Shown one piece after another: positions 35,601 through 46,076 of a stretch of DNA of 64,000 bases. Both the position numbers and the translations under genes were made by a program. Below the pieces are notes generated by a model. The model worked only from the letters and a program-made list of their open reading frames with translations, had not been told where the DNA came from and did not search any database. The DNA comes from Acanthacorydalis orientalis (Eukaryota > Arthropoda > Insecta > Megaloptera > Corydalidae), in assembly GCA_034766995.1 (NCBI GenBank), contig CM068322.1, positions 5,669,589 to 5,733,588 on the forward strand. Reading direction: 5' to 3'. Every line of letters begins with the position of its first letter. Positions within the stretch are counted from its first letter, which is position 1.

Positions 35601-38108
35601 GTGAAATTTAAACTTGTCTTGAAAATAAATTTGTTAAAAAATCTAGGCTATGAAAGAAAGGAAAAGCAAAAGAATCTGTCTTATGATGCAATTTTGAACG
35701 AGTGGCTTGCTGAAGGAATTATTGAACGTGTGCCCGAAAATGAAGAAGAAAATTGGGGTCACTATTTGCCACATCGTCACGTCGTTAAGGAAAATAGCAC
35801 AACGAGAATACGACCAGTTTTTGATGCTTCAGCAAAGGATAGTCGTGGGATGTCGCTGAACGAGTGCGTTGAGAAAGAATCAAATCTTATTGAACTTGTA
35901 CCTACATTTTTGCTGCGATTTAGAAAAGGTAATATAGGTGTTATTTCTGATGTTAAAAAGGCGTTTTTGCAAATTGGTATTGATGTTAGAGATAGAGATT
36001 TTTTACGCTTTTTATGGTTTGATAAAAATGGAAATAGCATAATTTTTAGACATTGTAGAGTTGTCTTTGGCCTTTCATGTAGTCCTTTTATTTTAGGCGC
36101 TATTATTTGCATACATTTAAATAAAATTTTGAAATCCGTAAATGATAAAGAAAATATTAATTTTTGCAAAGAAAATGTATTGAAACTTTTAAATAGTTTT
36201 TATGTCGATAATTGCGTTACAAGTGTGAATTCGATGGATGAATTAAATAAGTTTATTTTTGATGCAAAAACAATGATGGAGTTAGCTGGTTTTGACCTTC
36301 GTGGGTGGGAGTATAATGGTGATAACTCTCGCGAAAACCAAGCTGTAGTGTTAGGCATTGTTTGGAATAAACAACGCGATACTTTATCATTGAACGTACC
36401 AGTTTTAAATGATTTTTCTGAGAAAAAAATTACGAAAAGATATATTCTTTCTACTGCACATTGCGTATTTGATCCTTTAGGATTTGTGAGCCCCGTCGTT
36501 TTATGTCCACGTGTTTTATTACAGGAAACTTGGGCTCAAAGTTTAGCGTGGGATGACGAAGTATGCGAAAATGTAAAAAATAAATTTTTAAAATGGGCGA
36601 ATGATTTAAAATTTTTAAATAAAATTGAAATTCCACGGTGTTTTTTAGGAAATGTGTACGAAAATGATAGCATTAGTATACATACTTTTTGCGACGCGAG
36701 CGCAATTGCATACGCGGCTGTTACTTTTATACGTATAGAAAACGAGCAGGGTATCAAAGTACATTTTTTACAATCCAAAACACGCGTCGCGCCAGTGAAG
36801 AAAAAGAGCTCTGACTCACGTCATAGTATACCGCGCTTAGAATTATTAGCCGCTACTATCGGTGTACGTTTAACGCAGTCTGTTATTGAATCTTTAAACA
36901 TTGATAATTTTGAAATTTTTTATTGGACAGACTCGTCGACAGTTTTAGCGTGGATTCGCAGAGAGTGTAATTGGGCAACTTTTGTATGGAATAGAGTTCA
37001 GGAAATACGTAAATTTTCAAACCCCGAACAATGGGTACATGTACCCGGACAATTTAATCCCGCCGATTTGCCTTCAAGAGGTTGTACGGTAAATCAATTG
37101 GCAATTTCCAGATGGTGGGAGGGTCCGGATTGGTTACGTACGAAATCTGAAAATTGGCCTATTAGCGAATCAATTTTTAATGAAAATGAGATTAATTTAG
37201 AGTTGAAAAAATCTGCTCAAAAAGTAGAAACAAAAAGTCTTATCTCATTGTTAGTAGCGAAAGATAATATTAAAAACAAAAAGTGGTATTCTGAAAAATT
37301 TTCTAAATATAGTAAAATTGAAAATGTTTTAGCATGGATTATGAGATTTTATTTTAATTGCAAAAATAAAGCAAATTTGCGAAAAAGTGGTAATCTATCT
37401 TTTGAAGAATTACAAAATTCGAGAATTTTATTGTTGAAAACTATTCAGTCTGAAAGTTTTACTAATGAAAAAGATGTACGTATTAAACATTTTGATGCTT
37501 TTAAAGATAATGATGGTTTGTTACGTTTTAAAACGAAGATTATTCTACGCGATGATACATTCAATTTTAAATGTCCTATTATTTTACCGCATGATCATGA
37601 AATAGTTAATTTAATTATTAAAGAGAAACACGAAAAATTAAATCATGCTGGTGTGGAAATTTTGATGAGTGCTTTACGGCAAGAGTTTTGGATTTTAGGG
37701 GGTCGAAAAATAATTCGTTCAATTATAAGGAAGTGTGCAAACTGTCGTAGGTACGATTCGAAACACTTAGAGTCCACACCTGCACCTTTGCCATTAGATA
37801 GAATAAGAGACGCGGCTGTATTCGAAATTATAGGTATAGATTATACGGGTCCGATTTATCTCAAAGGAAGCCAAAAAGCGTGGATATGTTTATTTACATG
37901 TGCAGTATATAGAGCTGTACACTTAGAATTGGTAACGTCACTGTCTACAGCTTCGCTGTTGATGGCTTTGAGATGTTTTATTGCACGTAGAGGTAGACCT
38001 CGTATCATATACAGCGATAATGGTACGAATTTTGTTGGATTAAACAATTTGCTAAGTCGTATTGATTTCGAAAAGTTATCAAAAATTGTGGCAATCGATC
38101 AAATATAG
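35601..38108 (+). CDS. pol: BEL/Pao pol: RT, RNase H and integrase (partial)
   Basis: An 835-codon open frame; the Met is only the first in frame after the truncation. Order: RT (about residues 45-250) with RPVFDASAKD (71-80), SDVKKAFLQIGI (116-127; catalytic D117) and FYVDNCVTSV (200-209), where the usual YVDD is YVDN. RNase H follows (about 340-500) with TFCDASA (D365), PRLELLAA (E414), YWTDSST (D444) and NPADLPSRG (D489). Integrase: zinc finger H677, H682, C712, C715 (KCANCRR), then IGIDYTGP (D747) and IIYSDNGTN (D806). The stop TAG at 38106 falls just before the third integrase acidic block. It would reverse-transcribe and insert element RNA from cytoplasmic particles. Lack of gag/protease and the premature stop make this copy non-autonomous. 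Confidence 0.92.
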   Translation: MKFKLVLKINLLKNLGYERKEKQKNLSYDAILNEWLAEGIIERVPENEEENWGHYLPHRHVVKENSTTRIRPVFDASAKDSRGMSLNECVEKESNLIELVPTFLLRFRKGNIGVISDVKKAFLQIGIDVRDRDFLRFLWFDKNGNSIIFRHCRVVFGLSCSPFILGAIICIHLNKILKSVNDKENINFCKENVLKLLNSFYVDNCVTSVNSMDELNKFIFDAKTMMELAGFDLRGWEYNGDNSRENQAVVLGIVWNKQRDTLSLNVPVLNDFSEKKITKRYILSTAHCVFDPLGFVSPVVLCPRVLLQETWAQSLAWDDEVCENVKNKFLKWANDLKFLNKIEIPRCFLGNVYENDSISIHTFCDASAIAYAAVTFIRIENEQGIKVHFLQSKTRVAPVKKKSSDSRHSIPRLELLAATIGVRLTQSVIESLNIDNFEIFYWTDSSTVLAWIRRECNWATFVWNRVQEIRKFSNPEQWVHVPGQFNPADLPSRGCTVNQLAISRWWEGPDWLRTKSENWPISESIFNENEINLELKKSAQKVETKSLISLLVAKDNIKNKKWYSEKFSKYSKIENVLAWIMRFYFNCKNKANLRKSGNLSFEELQNSRILLLKTIQSESFTNEKDVRIKHFDAFKDNDGLLRFKTKIILRDDTFNFKCPIILPHDHEIVNLIIKEKHEKLNHAGVEILMSALRQEFWILGGRKIIRSIIRKCANCRRYDSKHLESTPAPLPLDRIRDAAVFEIIGIDYTGPIYLKGSQKAWICLFTCAVYRAVHLELVTSLSTASLLMALRCFIARRGRPRIIYSDNGTNFVGLNNLLSRIDFEKLSKIVAIDQI

Positions 38109-38862
38109 TGGAAATTTAATCCGCCTTCTGCAGCTTGATGAGGAGGTTTTTGGGAACGTTTAAATGGCATATTAAAACGTTTATTGAGCCACACTTAAAA
38201 AATCGTGTTTCACGTACGAAGAAATGTTGACTGTACTTATAGATTGTGAGGGCGTAATTAATTCTAGGCCTATAACTTTTATGTCGGAAAATAAACAAGA
38301 GATTGTACCTATAACTCCATCAATGTTTTTGTAAGAAATTGAAGAAAATGGTGTTCTAGAAAATGTTCAATTTGATAAGCGTTATTTATATCGACAACAA
38401 ATTAAAAATGATTTAAGGCAAAGATTTAGAAACGAATATTTAAGTAATTTGATACACAAACATTGTAATAAAAGTAAAAATATAATGAATGTAAAGGTTG
38501 GAGATGTTATTTTAATGGAAAATGAAAATTTAAAAAGAATCGATTGACCTTTAGCACGAGTTAAAGAATTAATAGCTGGAAAAGATAATGTTGTTAGAGT
38601 TTTACGTTTAACTACTGCTAATGGTGAATTAACTAGGCCAATACAGCGTGTGTATCCACTAGAACTTAAGTATAATAATAATGTATCTAAGAATAATGAT
38701 GTATTAATTGATAAGTTAAAAAACGTATGTAAAACTCGAATTGAAAATGTTGAAAGGGAAACAGTGAAAAGTGATAGTGCTTGTGTTGATAAAAATGTGC
38801 ATTGTGTTGTAACGCGAAACGGTAGAAAAGTTAAACAACCAGAAAGACTCTCTTATCAGTGA
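38109..38862 (+). pseudogene. Broken C-terminal integrase tail of BEL/Pao pol
   Basis: Reading continues past the TAG at 38106 as WKFNPPSAA, two TGA stops (38136-38141), then GGFWERLNGILKRLL, where the Glu of FWERL is the third integrase catalytic residue. A frameshift lies in the A-run at about 38195-38202. It then continues TYEEMLTVLIDCEGVINSRP, with a TAA at 38332 and a TGA at 38545, and goes on as PLARVKELIAGKDNVVRVL and IQRVYPLEL to the natural stop at 38860-38862. All five premature stops are explained by C-to-T or G-to-A changes from Trp or Gln codons. The PLARV...VRVL segment is the C-terminal domain usual in BEL/Pao integrases. Confidence 0.85.
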
Positions 38863-39030
38863 ATCAACATATGTTAATTTTAAACATTTTTTTTCATGTA
38901 TTTTATAAATTAGTATTTAGTAATTTAAATTTAATGTCTCTTATATTTTTATGTATTTTTGACATATACATGTACTGTTTTATGCATTGTAATAATATGA
39001 ATGCGATGAAAATGTATAATTCATCTCAAT
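38863..39030 (+). other. BEL/Pao 3' untranslated segment
   Basis: AT-rich non-coding stretch between the pol stop and the polypurine tract. The 73-codon frame at 38859-39080 crosses into the LTR and is not credible; no env is present. Confidence 0.6.
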
Positions 39031-39040
39031 GGTGGGAGGA
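39031..39040 (+). promoter_or_regulatory. Polypurine tract of the BEL/Pao element
   Basis: GGTGGGAGGA directly before the LTR start TGTTGG, in the position where plus-strand DNA synthesis is primed. Confidence 0.75.
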
Positions 39041-39073
39041 TGTTGGATTATGTGTATCCACCCGTGTTCTTGT

Positions 39074-39080
39074 TATATAA
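39074..39080 (+). promoter_or_regulatory. Putative TATA box in the LTR
   Basis: TATATAA about 34 bases inside the LTR. Position and sequence are suitable, but the surrounding genome is AT-rich. Confidence 0.4.
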
Positions 39081-39317
39081 GTATACAATGTAAGAGAGGT
39101 ATATGGTGCTGACCCTTCTGCGAAATTAAGAAAAGATAAGGGACGGGATCGATGAAAGAGTCTTAACAGACAGGTCATACGCAGCAGGACATATGGTTTG
39201 TTGTATCATTTGTACATATTTGTTTCAACTGTAAACTGCAGTATCGTCTCTGCGTGACCAGTGAGTATATCGTTTCTTGTATTTTTCGCTTACTAAATTG
39301 TTGTAGTTTTTGGTCAC

Positions 39318-39323
39318 AATAAA
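39318..39323 (+). terminator. Polyadenylation signal in the LTR
   Basis: AATAAA followed by a T-rich stretch, about 60 bases before the inferred LTR end. Confidence 0.5.
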
Positions 39324-39380
39324 TCTTCTTTTGATTATTTAATATATATTTTATAATAATTCTTGAGTTTTATTAACACA

Positions 39381-41710
39381 AATTATACATCCTCAATATT
39401 TTAAACCCGTTCCTTAATAAAACCATATTCAATATATATTCTTAAATCATTTTACAGAGAATTAAATACCGAATTTTCATAAAAGTAGTCAATGTAGTTA
39501 TAGTTGAAAATATAAATTAAAAAGAACGCTTATAAGTGCATCTATTCTTTTTTATTTACTATTGTTTCGTTATTTCCGTTTTAAAAACTTATGTATTTTG
39601 GTTACTGTATTATAAAATTATTATTTGTTTATATTTTAAATGTCTACTTTCATGTAATACGTTTTGTGTTTTGATCAAAAAAATTTTTTTTTGAAGAGAA
39701 TTAAAAAAACTATTTTATTCTTATGTGAACAGTAATGACCGTTTTTTATATAATAGATTCAATACTTTCCGTATTTTTGGATACATTATTCTTCTAGCTC
39801 ATATAAAATTTGACTATAAAAGTAATTTTTAATTGAAAAAAAATATTTTTTAACCCCTTTAACATTTTGTTGGTGTGGATTTTGTATTATCTTTTTTTGA
39901 AATCCTTAAAATAATTTTTCTATATATTATATATTTCTGAATGAGCATTTTTTTTGTATATCGTCTAAAAAATGTTTTAAATACTTCTTTAATTATTATT
40001 TTAACTTCAACTACTAGTAATTGATCCATATTTCATTAAAAAATACGAATATTTTTTATTCCAAAATTATAAACAAAATTAATTCATTTTTCTTGCAATA
40101 TTTGGTATAATTCATAGTTAGTTAAAATTATTAAAACTTGTTATTTTAACTTACTAAAACTTGTCTAAATATGACATATGTGTCGAAACTAGGAGTTCAA
40201 AACAGAAACTGAAGTAAATGAAAAGACCAAAGATTAATAGAACAATACATCAACAGTATCACATGTATAAAAATATACAATTATAATTTTAATGCAGCTA
40301 GAATTGCAAATATTCTATATAAATACATAAATCCTAATCAAACTTTAAAAAATTAACGCCAATATACGGCGTTTGTCTTTTTTACGTTATCAGCGATGGT
40401 TAATAGCTAACAAAAAATGGTAAAAATATAACACACTATAAACTATAAACTGTTAACTATAATAATGAAAATCCATATTTTTCTTCACTTTGCCTTGCGG
40501 ACAAAGTCTATAGTATCTATGACGACGAGAAATGTTTGCTTTGTCAGTTCACAGGTTTCGAGTTTAATTCATTAAGTTTCGTTCTTAAGTATTTTTTCAT
40601 GTTTAAATATATTATGTTGTAAAAACCAATAAGCATTTTTTTCTTTCTATGTCTCTTTCTATTTTCCAGTCAATTTTAACAGGATATATACTAGTATAAA
40701 ATAAAATACATAGAATATCACTTTAAAAAATATCTAAATTATACTTAATGATGGCAAACTAATCGAAATTATAACTCGAAAACAAAAACTAAAATGACCC
40801 AAAAAGTTGGGAACTCTAAAAACAATGAATTTATAGTGTTTTTTTAAAATAATAAATCTACAATAAGTTAAATAATTGAAGTGTGAACGCGGTATCTTTA
40901 ACTGTTTTGAAGAAAATATCCAATGAATAATATACTGTATATAAATTTATCTCTAGCACAAAAATAAATTTTTATTACTGAAGACAGAAAAATATATAGA
41001 TTTTTTTAATTCTTATTGTTTAAATTTATAAAGCTTTTTTATAGCACATTCTAGGTAAATTATGCAAGTATATAAAACAATAATACTTTTACGGTTCTTA
41101 TTATTACTTTTTTAGTAATATTATTCATATTATATTTTTCAATTAGTTAGTATTATAAAACCTGAAATAATGTAAAATTGTCTGAGTATTATATTTCTTT
41201 CCCACATCTGTAAAAACATATAAATGAATGTGTACAACGAGAACATGAATGAATTATAATTCGGTCCTCGCGAAACTTCATAAATTAATAAAAGTGGGTT
41301 AATTTTATTCAGTTAACATGTATGAACGTCGGTAACTTTGTCACAAGTCTCGCTTTCATTACGCAATTGTCGTAGCGACGTAATTCACTTCCACATGCGA
41401 CCAAAATGAGTTCGGTTGTATATATAATAGGTCTTATCTAAAAGAGCTACCTATGAAGGCAACCGTACACGTCATTGTGTGAATAACATCGAAATTTTCA
41501 TGAAAATTTACACAGATACATGCTATTCGTTCGCGTGGGGGAGAGCATACCATTATTTTAATTGTCGTTTTTAGTTTATCGAAGAAATTGTACGACACGT
41601 GCAGGTAATAAACGATCCGTAAATGTATAATAACATGTCTGCTGATTATTTTCAAAGTTTATATATGAATGAGTCTTTTGTATAAAGATTTGTTTTAAAG
41701 GAAAAAAATA

Positions 41711-41713
<3 letters not shown>
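39381..41713. other. AT-rich sequence with a less AT-rich island
   Basis: 39381-41220 is AT-rich and empty. 41230-41640 is a longer island of balanced composition, with TCGTAGCGACGTAATTCAC near 41371 and GTTCGCGTGGGGGAGAGC near 41530. The minus-strand frames there (41434-41655, 41576-41803) are unrecognised. Conserved regulatory DNA is possible. Confidence 0.3.

Positions 41714-41756
<43 letters not shown>
41714..41756. repeat. (TA)n microsatellite
   Basis: Uninterrupted TA repeat of about 42 bp. Confidence 0.95.
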
Positions 41757-41759
<3 letters not shown>

Positions 41760-42837
41760 ATGAAATGCAAATCATCATTATAATATGTTTTGTAAAGAAT
41801 CAAAATTATAAGTTCACAAAGAAAGTTGCATATTCGCGTGTAATAATTGTATTTTAAATAATTTTAAGTAAAGATAAAGTAGCCTTGATACTGGGTGTTT
41901 CAAAAATTTTGGAATTATGCAAGATTGTTTTCATATATCTAATACTAATTTATACGTATAAAAAAGTGAAAGTAATGTTTAAGTATGAATCTCTAATCAT
42001 TATTATACTTACAGAAGTATTCGAATCTAATTTATCTGCTTTCATAGATAGTAAAATTAGATAGAAATAAGAAAAATTTAAAGATCATTAAGAGGACATA
42101 TGATTGAATAAAATCAATATATAAGAATTCGGTTTTATTTCAATTAAGTGGAATTATTATATTGTCTTACTTTTAAATACATAACATAAAAATATTTGAA
42201 ACATCTGGGTAGATTTGAACGAAGGGAAGCCTTAATCACTAATGTATTTCTAGATTAAAATTTTTCCAAATAGATTTGCTGCGCAGAATTGTGCAACAAT
42301 GCTAGTCAACTGATTAAAATGCATATGTTGCTAGTTGCTGATAGATTATAGTTACACAGACTCGTGTAAATTATCAGTAAAAAAATTTCCCTACTATAAA
42401 ATAACTACTACGAATATATTAATCATATATAAAAAAATATTACCAAAAATACGAATATTAGATTTTACTTAAATTAAGAACTTGTTTTTTTTTATGAAAC
42501 ATTCAAATTAAAATAATAATACTTTCCCTTTCATTATAATTAAAAAAATCACAGTATTTTATTTATCAAAATATTCAATAATTGATCATTTTCTATTTTG
42601 ATAAGCATGCCAGAGTATACAATAATCAATTATTGGATATTTTCATAAACAAAATTCAGTTGTGTTTGGGATATTTATTTATGAAAGTATTATAAATATC
42701 GAGTGGTATGCTAGACGGTAAGTGTTTCAAATTAAAAATTATTTACTATATGACGTATAAACGGATGTCTAAACTGCTTATTAATATTTATGTTTATTTA
42801 TTTAGTTTCAAATGCGATTTATTGTATAGGGTAATAA
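41757..42837. other. AT-rich sequence with a dispersed-repeat copy
   Basis: Carries the family 2 repeat at 42100-42159 and an orphan terminus-like string ACTGGGTGTTTCAAAAATT near 41890. No gene. Confidence 0.4.
42100..42159 (+). repeat. Dispersed repeat family 2, copy B
   Basis: Matches 10301-10360 ungapped at about 51 of 60 positions, in the same orientation. Nature unknown. Confidence 0.55.
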
Positions 42838-43029
42838 AATATAAGCTTCCACATGAAATTATTAAAAAAAATCGCAAAAATTAAAAAATCATGTTATTTT
42901 TTATTCAGAATTATAGTTCAATTCAATACTGAAATACAATTGAACTAAAATACTAAATAGAAAATAACATTTTTTTTTCAATTTTTGCGATTTTTTTCAA
43001 TACTTTCATGTAGAAGCCTAAATTGAATA

Positions 43030-43032
<3 letters not shown>
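42838..43032. mobile_element. Foldback MITE family, copy B
   Basis: About 195 bp with the same inverted-arm structure and core (ATACAATTGAACTAAAATAC) as 23353-23535. The right arm read in reverse starts ATATTCAATTTAGGCTTCTA. The left end is more diverged (AATATAAGCTTCCACATG). A (TA)n tract follows immediately, and the arms share AAAAATCGCAAAAATT. Confidence 0.78.
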
Positions 43033-43071
<39 letters not shown>

Positions 43072-43074
43072 TCG

Positions 43075-43143
<69 letters not shown>
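43033..43143. repeat. (TA)n microsatellite
   Basis: More than 100 bp of TA, interrupted once by CTCGTATATACA near 43071; the CTCGTATATA string recurs right after the tract at 43145. One of the longest tracts in the window. Confidence 0.96.
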
Positions 43144-43146
<3 letters not shown>

Positions 43147-44150
43147 CGTATATATGATATGATCATCTGTATAGTAAGATGTAATATGTAGTAGTATATT
43201 TTATTCATCCGTTTTCAGATTAGTGTACCTTCTTCGTTTCTTCTCAGTTCCTTGTAAAGAGTATATATTACAGTAAAGTAAATAAAATAAATTTGTGTGC
43301 GGACAATTTACTGAACGTGTTTACTGATGAAATAGCGCCGACTTTTACCATCGACAAATACGCAAAACCAGTAAATTAATTGGTTTCTGGTTTACAGTTA
43401 CTACGGTGACTGTGGCAGATTATTATTTTGGAATATGAGATTATATACAGTTCACACTAGCGTTATTGTATAGCGACGACGATGACAGTTGGCCGCTTTG
43501 ATCATAATTTTTTATTCTGTTTAATCTATTGTATAAAAGGTCTTTTATTGTCTATGTAAAAAAATTTAGTAAGAAGAGATAATGGAAGGCTTAGTATTCT
43601 TTGAAAGGGATGATAAGATCTGTTTTGTTCAGTTGTTGAAAGTATTTTAATGTTTATTTAAACTTGTACTCTTTCGATCCTGAACAATATTCGTATATAA
43701 ACTTAACAATGTCATTTTTAAAGAGAAGAGAATACTACTGATTTTATTTTTATTAATTTTGTCATTTCATAAAATAAATTATTCAATTTTGTCTTAACCA
43801 TAGAGTAAATAAAGGGAGTTCTTATGCAAAATGTGGATCAATTCGATTTAGTAAAAGACATCAAATATGGAAGAAGGCAGCCTGATATATTTTGACAATT
43901 GAACCAATACATGAATGCGTCTATATGCTTTAATGGAATGAATTAATTATAAAAATCCTACATATAACAACTATTCCAAGCATCACTACTAATATATACA
44001 TTATACATTTCAAACAAATATCAACTCATACATAATCTATATTATTAATCAACCAATATGGCGCTTAAACATAATTAAAAATAGAATGTGACAACGGTGA
44101 AGAACGATTTTCTCAGACACAACAATTTCTTTCATATTTTACTACTAAGT
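43144..44150. other. AT-rich sequence with a less AT-rich island
   Basis: An island of balanced composition at about 43300-43500 (GCGACGACGATGACAGTTGG near 43472). No gene recognised. Confidence 0.3.
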
Positions 44151-44151
44151 T

Positions 44152-44211
<60 letters not shown>
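44151..44211. repeat. (TA)n microsatellite
   Basis: About 52 bp of TA after a TACATA start. Confidence 0.95.
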
Positions 44212-44213
<2 letters not shown>

Positions 44214-44809
44214 CTCCTATCATATTGTTACTCTATGGTCATAACTTGCCGTTGCGTAACCTATAAGAATTTTGTTAGCATTGGTAAAAAAATAGTATGA
44301 ATGATTCTATTTTCCGCATGCTTCCATACATTGTATTTCTCTATTTGAGATTATTTGATATTGAATACTGCAGGTGTAAAAGAAGATTATTATGTGTATT
44401 TTTCCCAATGCATTATATTTATTACAAATTTTTCTATGTCAACAATGTGATAATGGCCATTATATGTCCATAATATATATTTCTAATTCATCTTATTAAT
44501 ATGTTGATAATATACTATATTATAGATAATATAAGGAAATTACATGATATACCGGACTTCAAAAACCTTACCAATGTATTTAACATATTGGTGACGTTAT
44601 GAACAATGCTACTCAATTAAAAATTAAGTCTTTAGAAAAGTTTAAAATTTATATATATATATAAATACGGCATAATTGTCGCATAACTAAGTCTTAATCT
44701 CATGATAATAAAATAATAAAATAATAAATATAACTTAATTAGTTATTGGGAATAAACTCAATCAATCTTCACAATTTTTAAACATTCTAGAAAGTGTTAC
44801 TTTCAATAC

Positions 44810-44811
<2 letters not shown>
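44212..44811. other. AT-rich sequence, no gene seen
   Basis: Nothing recognised apart from a short TA tract at 44651-44664. Confidence 0.4.

Positions 44812-44864
<53 letters not shown>
44812..44864. repeat. (TA)n microsatellite
   Basis: Uninterrupted TA repeat of about 52 bp. Confidence 0.95.
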
Positions 44865-44866
<2 letters not shown>

Positions 44867-45220
44867 TTATAAATACACACTTTACATGCTAGGAATAAAA
44901 TTGTTTGTGTAAATTAATTCCAATATTAGCTATTGCAAAAATCCAAAAGACCAACAAATAAGAACAAGGAAAAACAGTTAAAAATCGTGCTTTTGAAATA
45001 ATTTGTTTCTTTTTTGCAACGATTTATTAGCTATATGTAACTCTGGTGGAAAGTAAATTAGCAACTTTGAATAATATTCGCAATAAAATAATTTTATCAA
45101 AAGAAAAAAATGGTTCATACGTCCGTTTATTGCGATATAGTATTTTGTCCTTCATAATTTTGGAAATTATGAATTTACCAAAATATTACTAAAAAGTAAT
45201 TCTTTTATCTTAACACAACA

Positions 45221-45221
<1 letters not shown>
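44865..45221. other. AT-rich spacer
   Basis: No feature seen. Confidence 0.4.
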
Positions 45222-45266
<45 letters not shown>

Positions 45267-45271
45267 TTATG

Positions 45272-45322
<51 letters not shown>
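45222..45322. repeat. (TA)n microsatellite
   Basis: Two long TA tracts separated by CATATTTATGTATATACA near 45261. Confidence 0.95.
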
Positions 45323-45326
<4 letters not shown>

Positions 45327-45482
45327 GTATGTGAGAATGAGTTATATGTGTTGGAGTTTGTGTGATTTAGATGTACGGATTTTTTGTCGATAGCAATGTT
45401 TATAATAATAAAAATAGTTTAATTTATAAAAAAAATCAGAATATATCTCTTATAATTTCTGTACTCCTGGTACATTAAATTT

Positions 45483-45518
45483 TATATATATATATATATA
45501 CACACACATATATATATT

Positions 45519-45580
<62 letters not shown>
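45483..45580. repeat. (TA)n(CA)n(TA)n(GA)n compound microsatellite
   Basis: TA, a short CACACACA, TA with two phase changes (TATTATA and TATAATA), then about 20 bp of GA. Confidence 0.95.
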
Positions 45581-46000
45581 TTTTATTCTATTTTTATTAA
45601 ATTGTACTGTACTTAGGACATTTAAGTTTGTACGTCATATATGGTTAGGTGTTTAGTAATATATACGACACAGTTGGAAGTTTGAGGCGAAATATTTTTT
45701 TGCTATTCCAAAACATTGATCCTAAAATAAGGCAGATAAATAAATGTATTCAAATATAAAATATATTAAATTTGAAACGCATTAATGAGAAATGCATACA
45801 TTAATAATTTTTTTTTTATTTTTTAGTACTTTGAAGTAAATATTTGAATTAATCTATTAATTTAGAAATTCTCGCTATTTTTATATATTTTTTTTATTGT
45901 CATTTTTTTATATTTCAGTTTTGCAAATATGTAAACCACTATACGTAAAATTTATTTAAATATACTTATTTTTTAGCATACATGCACATATCTATCTACA

Positions 46001-46003
<3 letters not shown>
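45581..46003. other. AT-rich spacer
   Basis: No feature seen. Confidence 0.4.
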
Positions 46004-46068
<65 letters not shown>

Positions 46069-46076
46069 TATATATT
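46004..46076. repeat. (TA)n microsatellite
   Basis: About 60 bp of pure TA ending in AATATATATA. Confidence 0.95.

Larger units (their letters stand above)
35540..39380 (+). mobile_element. 5'-truncated BEL/Pao LTR retrotransposon
   Basis: Contains pol from the reverse transcriptase onward, a 3' untranslated segment, a polypurine tract and one LTR. The 5' LTR, gag, protease and start of pol are missing. The pol-like reading continues slightly upstream of the first Met (EKLVKFKLVLK at ~35590), and no sequence resembling the 3' LTR was found upstream. The left limit is therefore a truncation at about 35540-35600. The bulk of pol is open, suggesting a younger insertion than most neighbours, though the integrase tail is broken. 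Confidence 0.9.
39041..39380 (+). repeat. 3' LTR of the BEL/Pao element
   Basis: Begins TGTTGGATTATGTGTATCC after the polypurine tract and probably ends TTAACACA at 39380, keeping the TG...CA rule. It holds a TATA-like TATATAA at 39074-39080 and a polyadenylation signal AATAAA at 39318-39323. Length (~340 bp) is within the BEL/Pao range. The right limit is inferred from the CA end, since no second LTR is present for comparison. Confidence 0.72.

Noticed and set aside
35777..36169. 130-codon minus-strand frame
   Set aside because: Antisense to the open BEL/Pao reverse transcriptase; no independent support.
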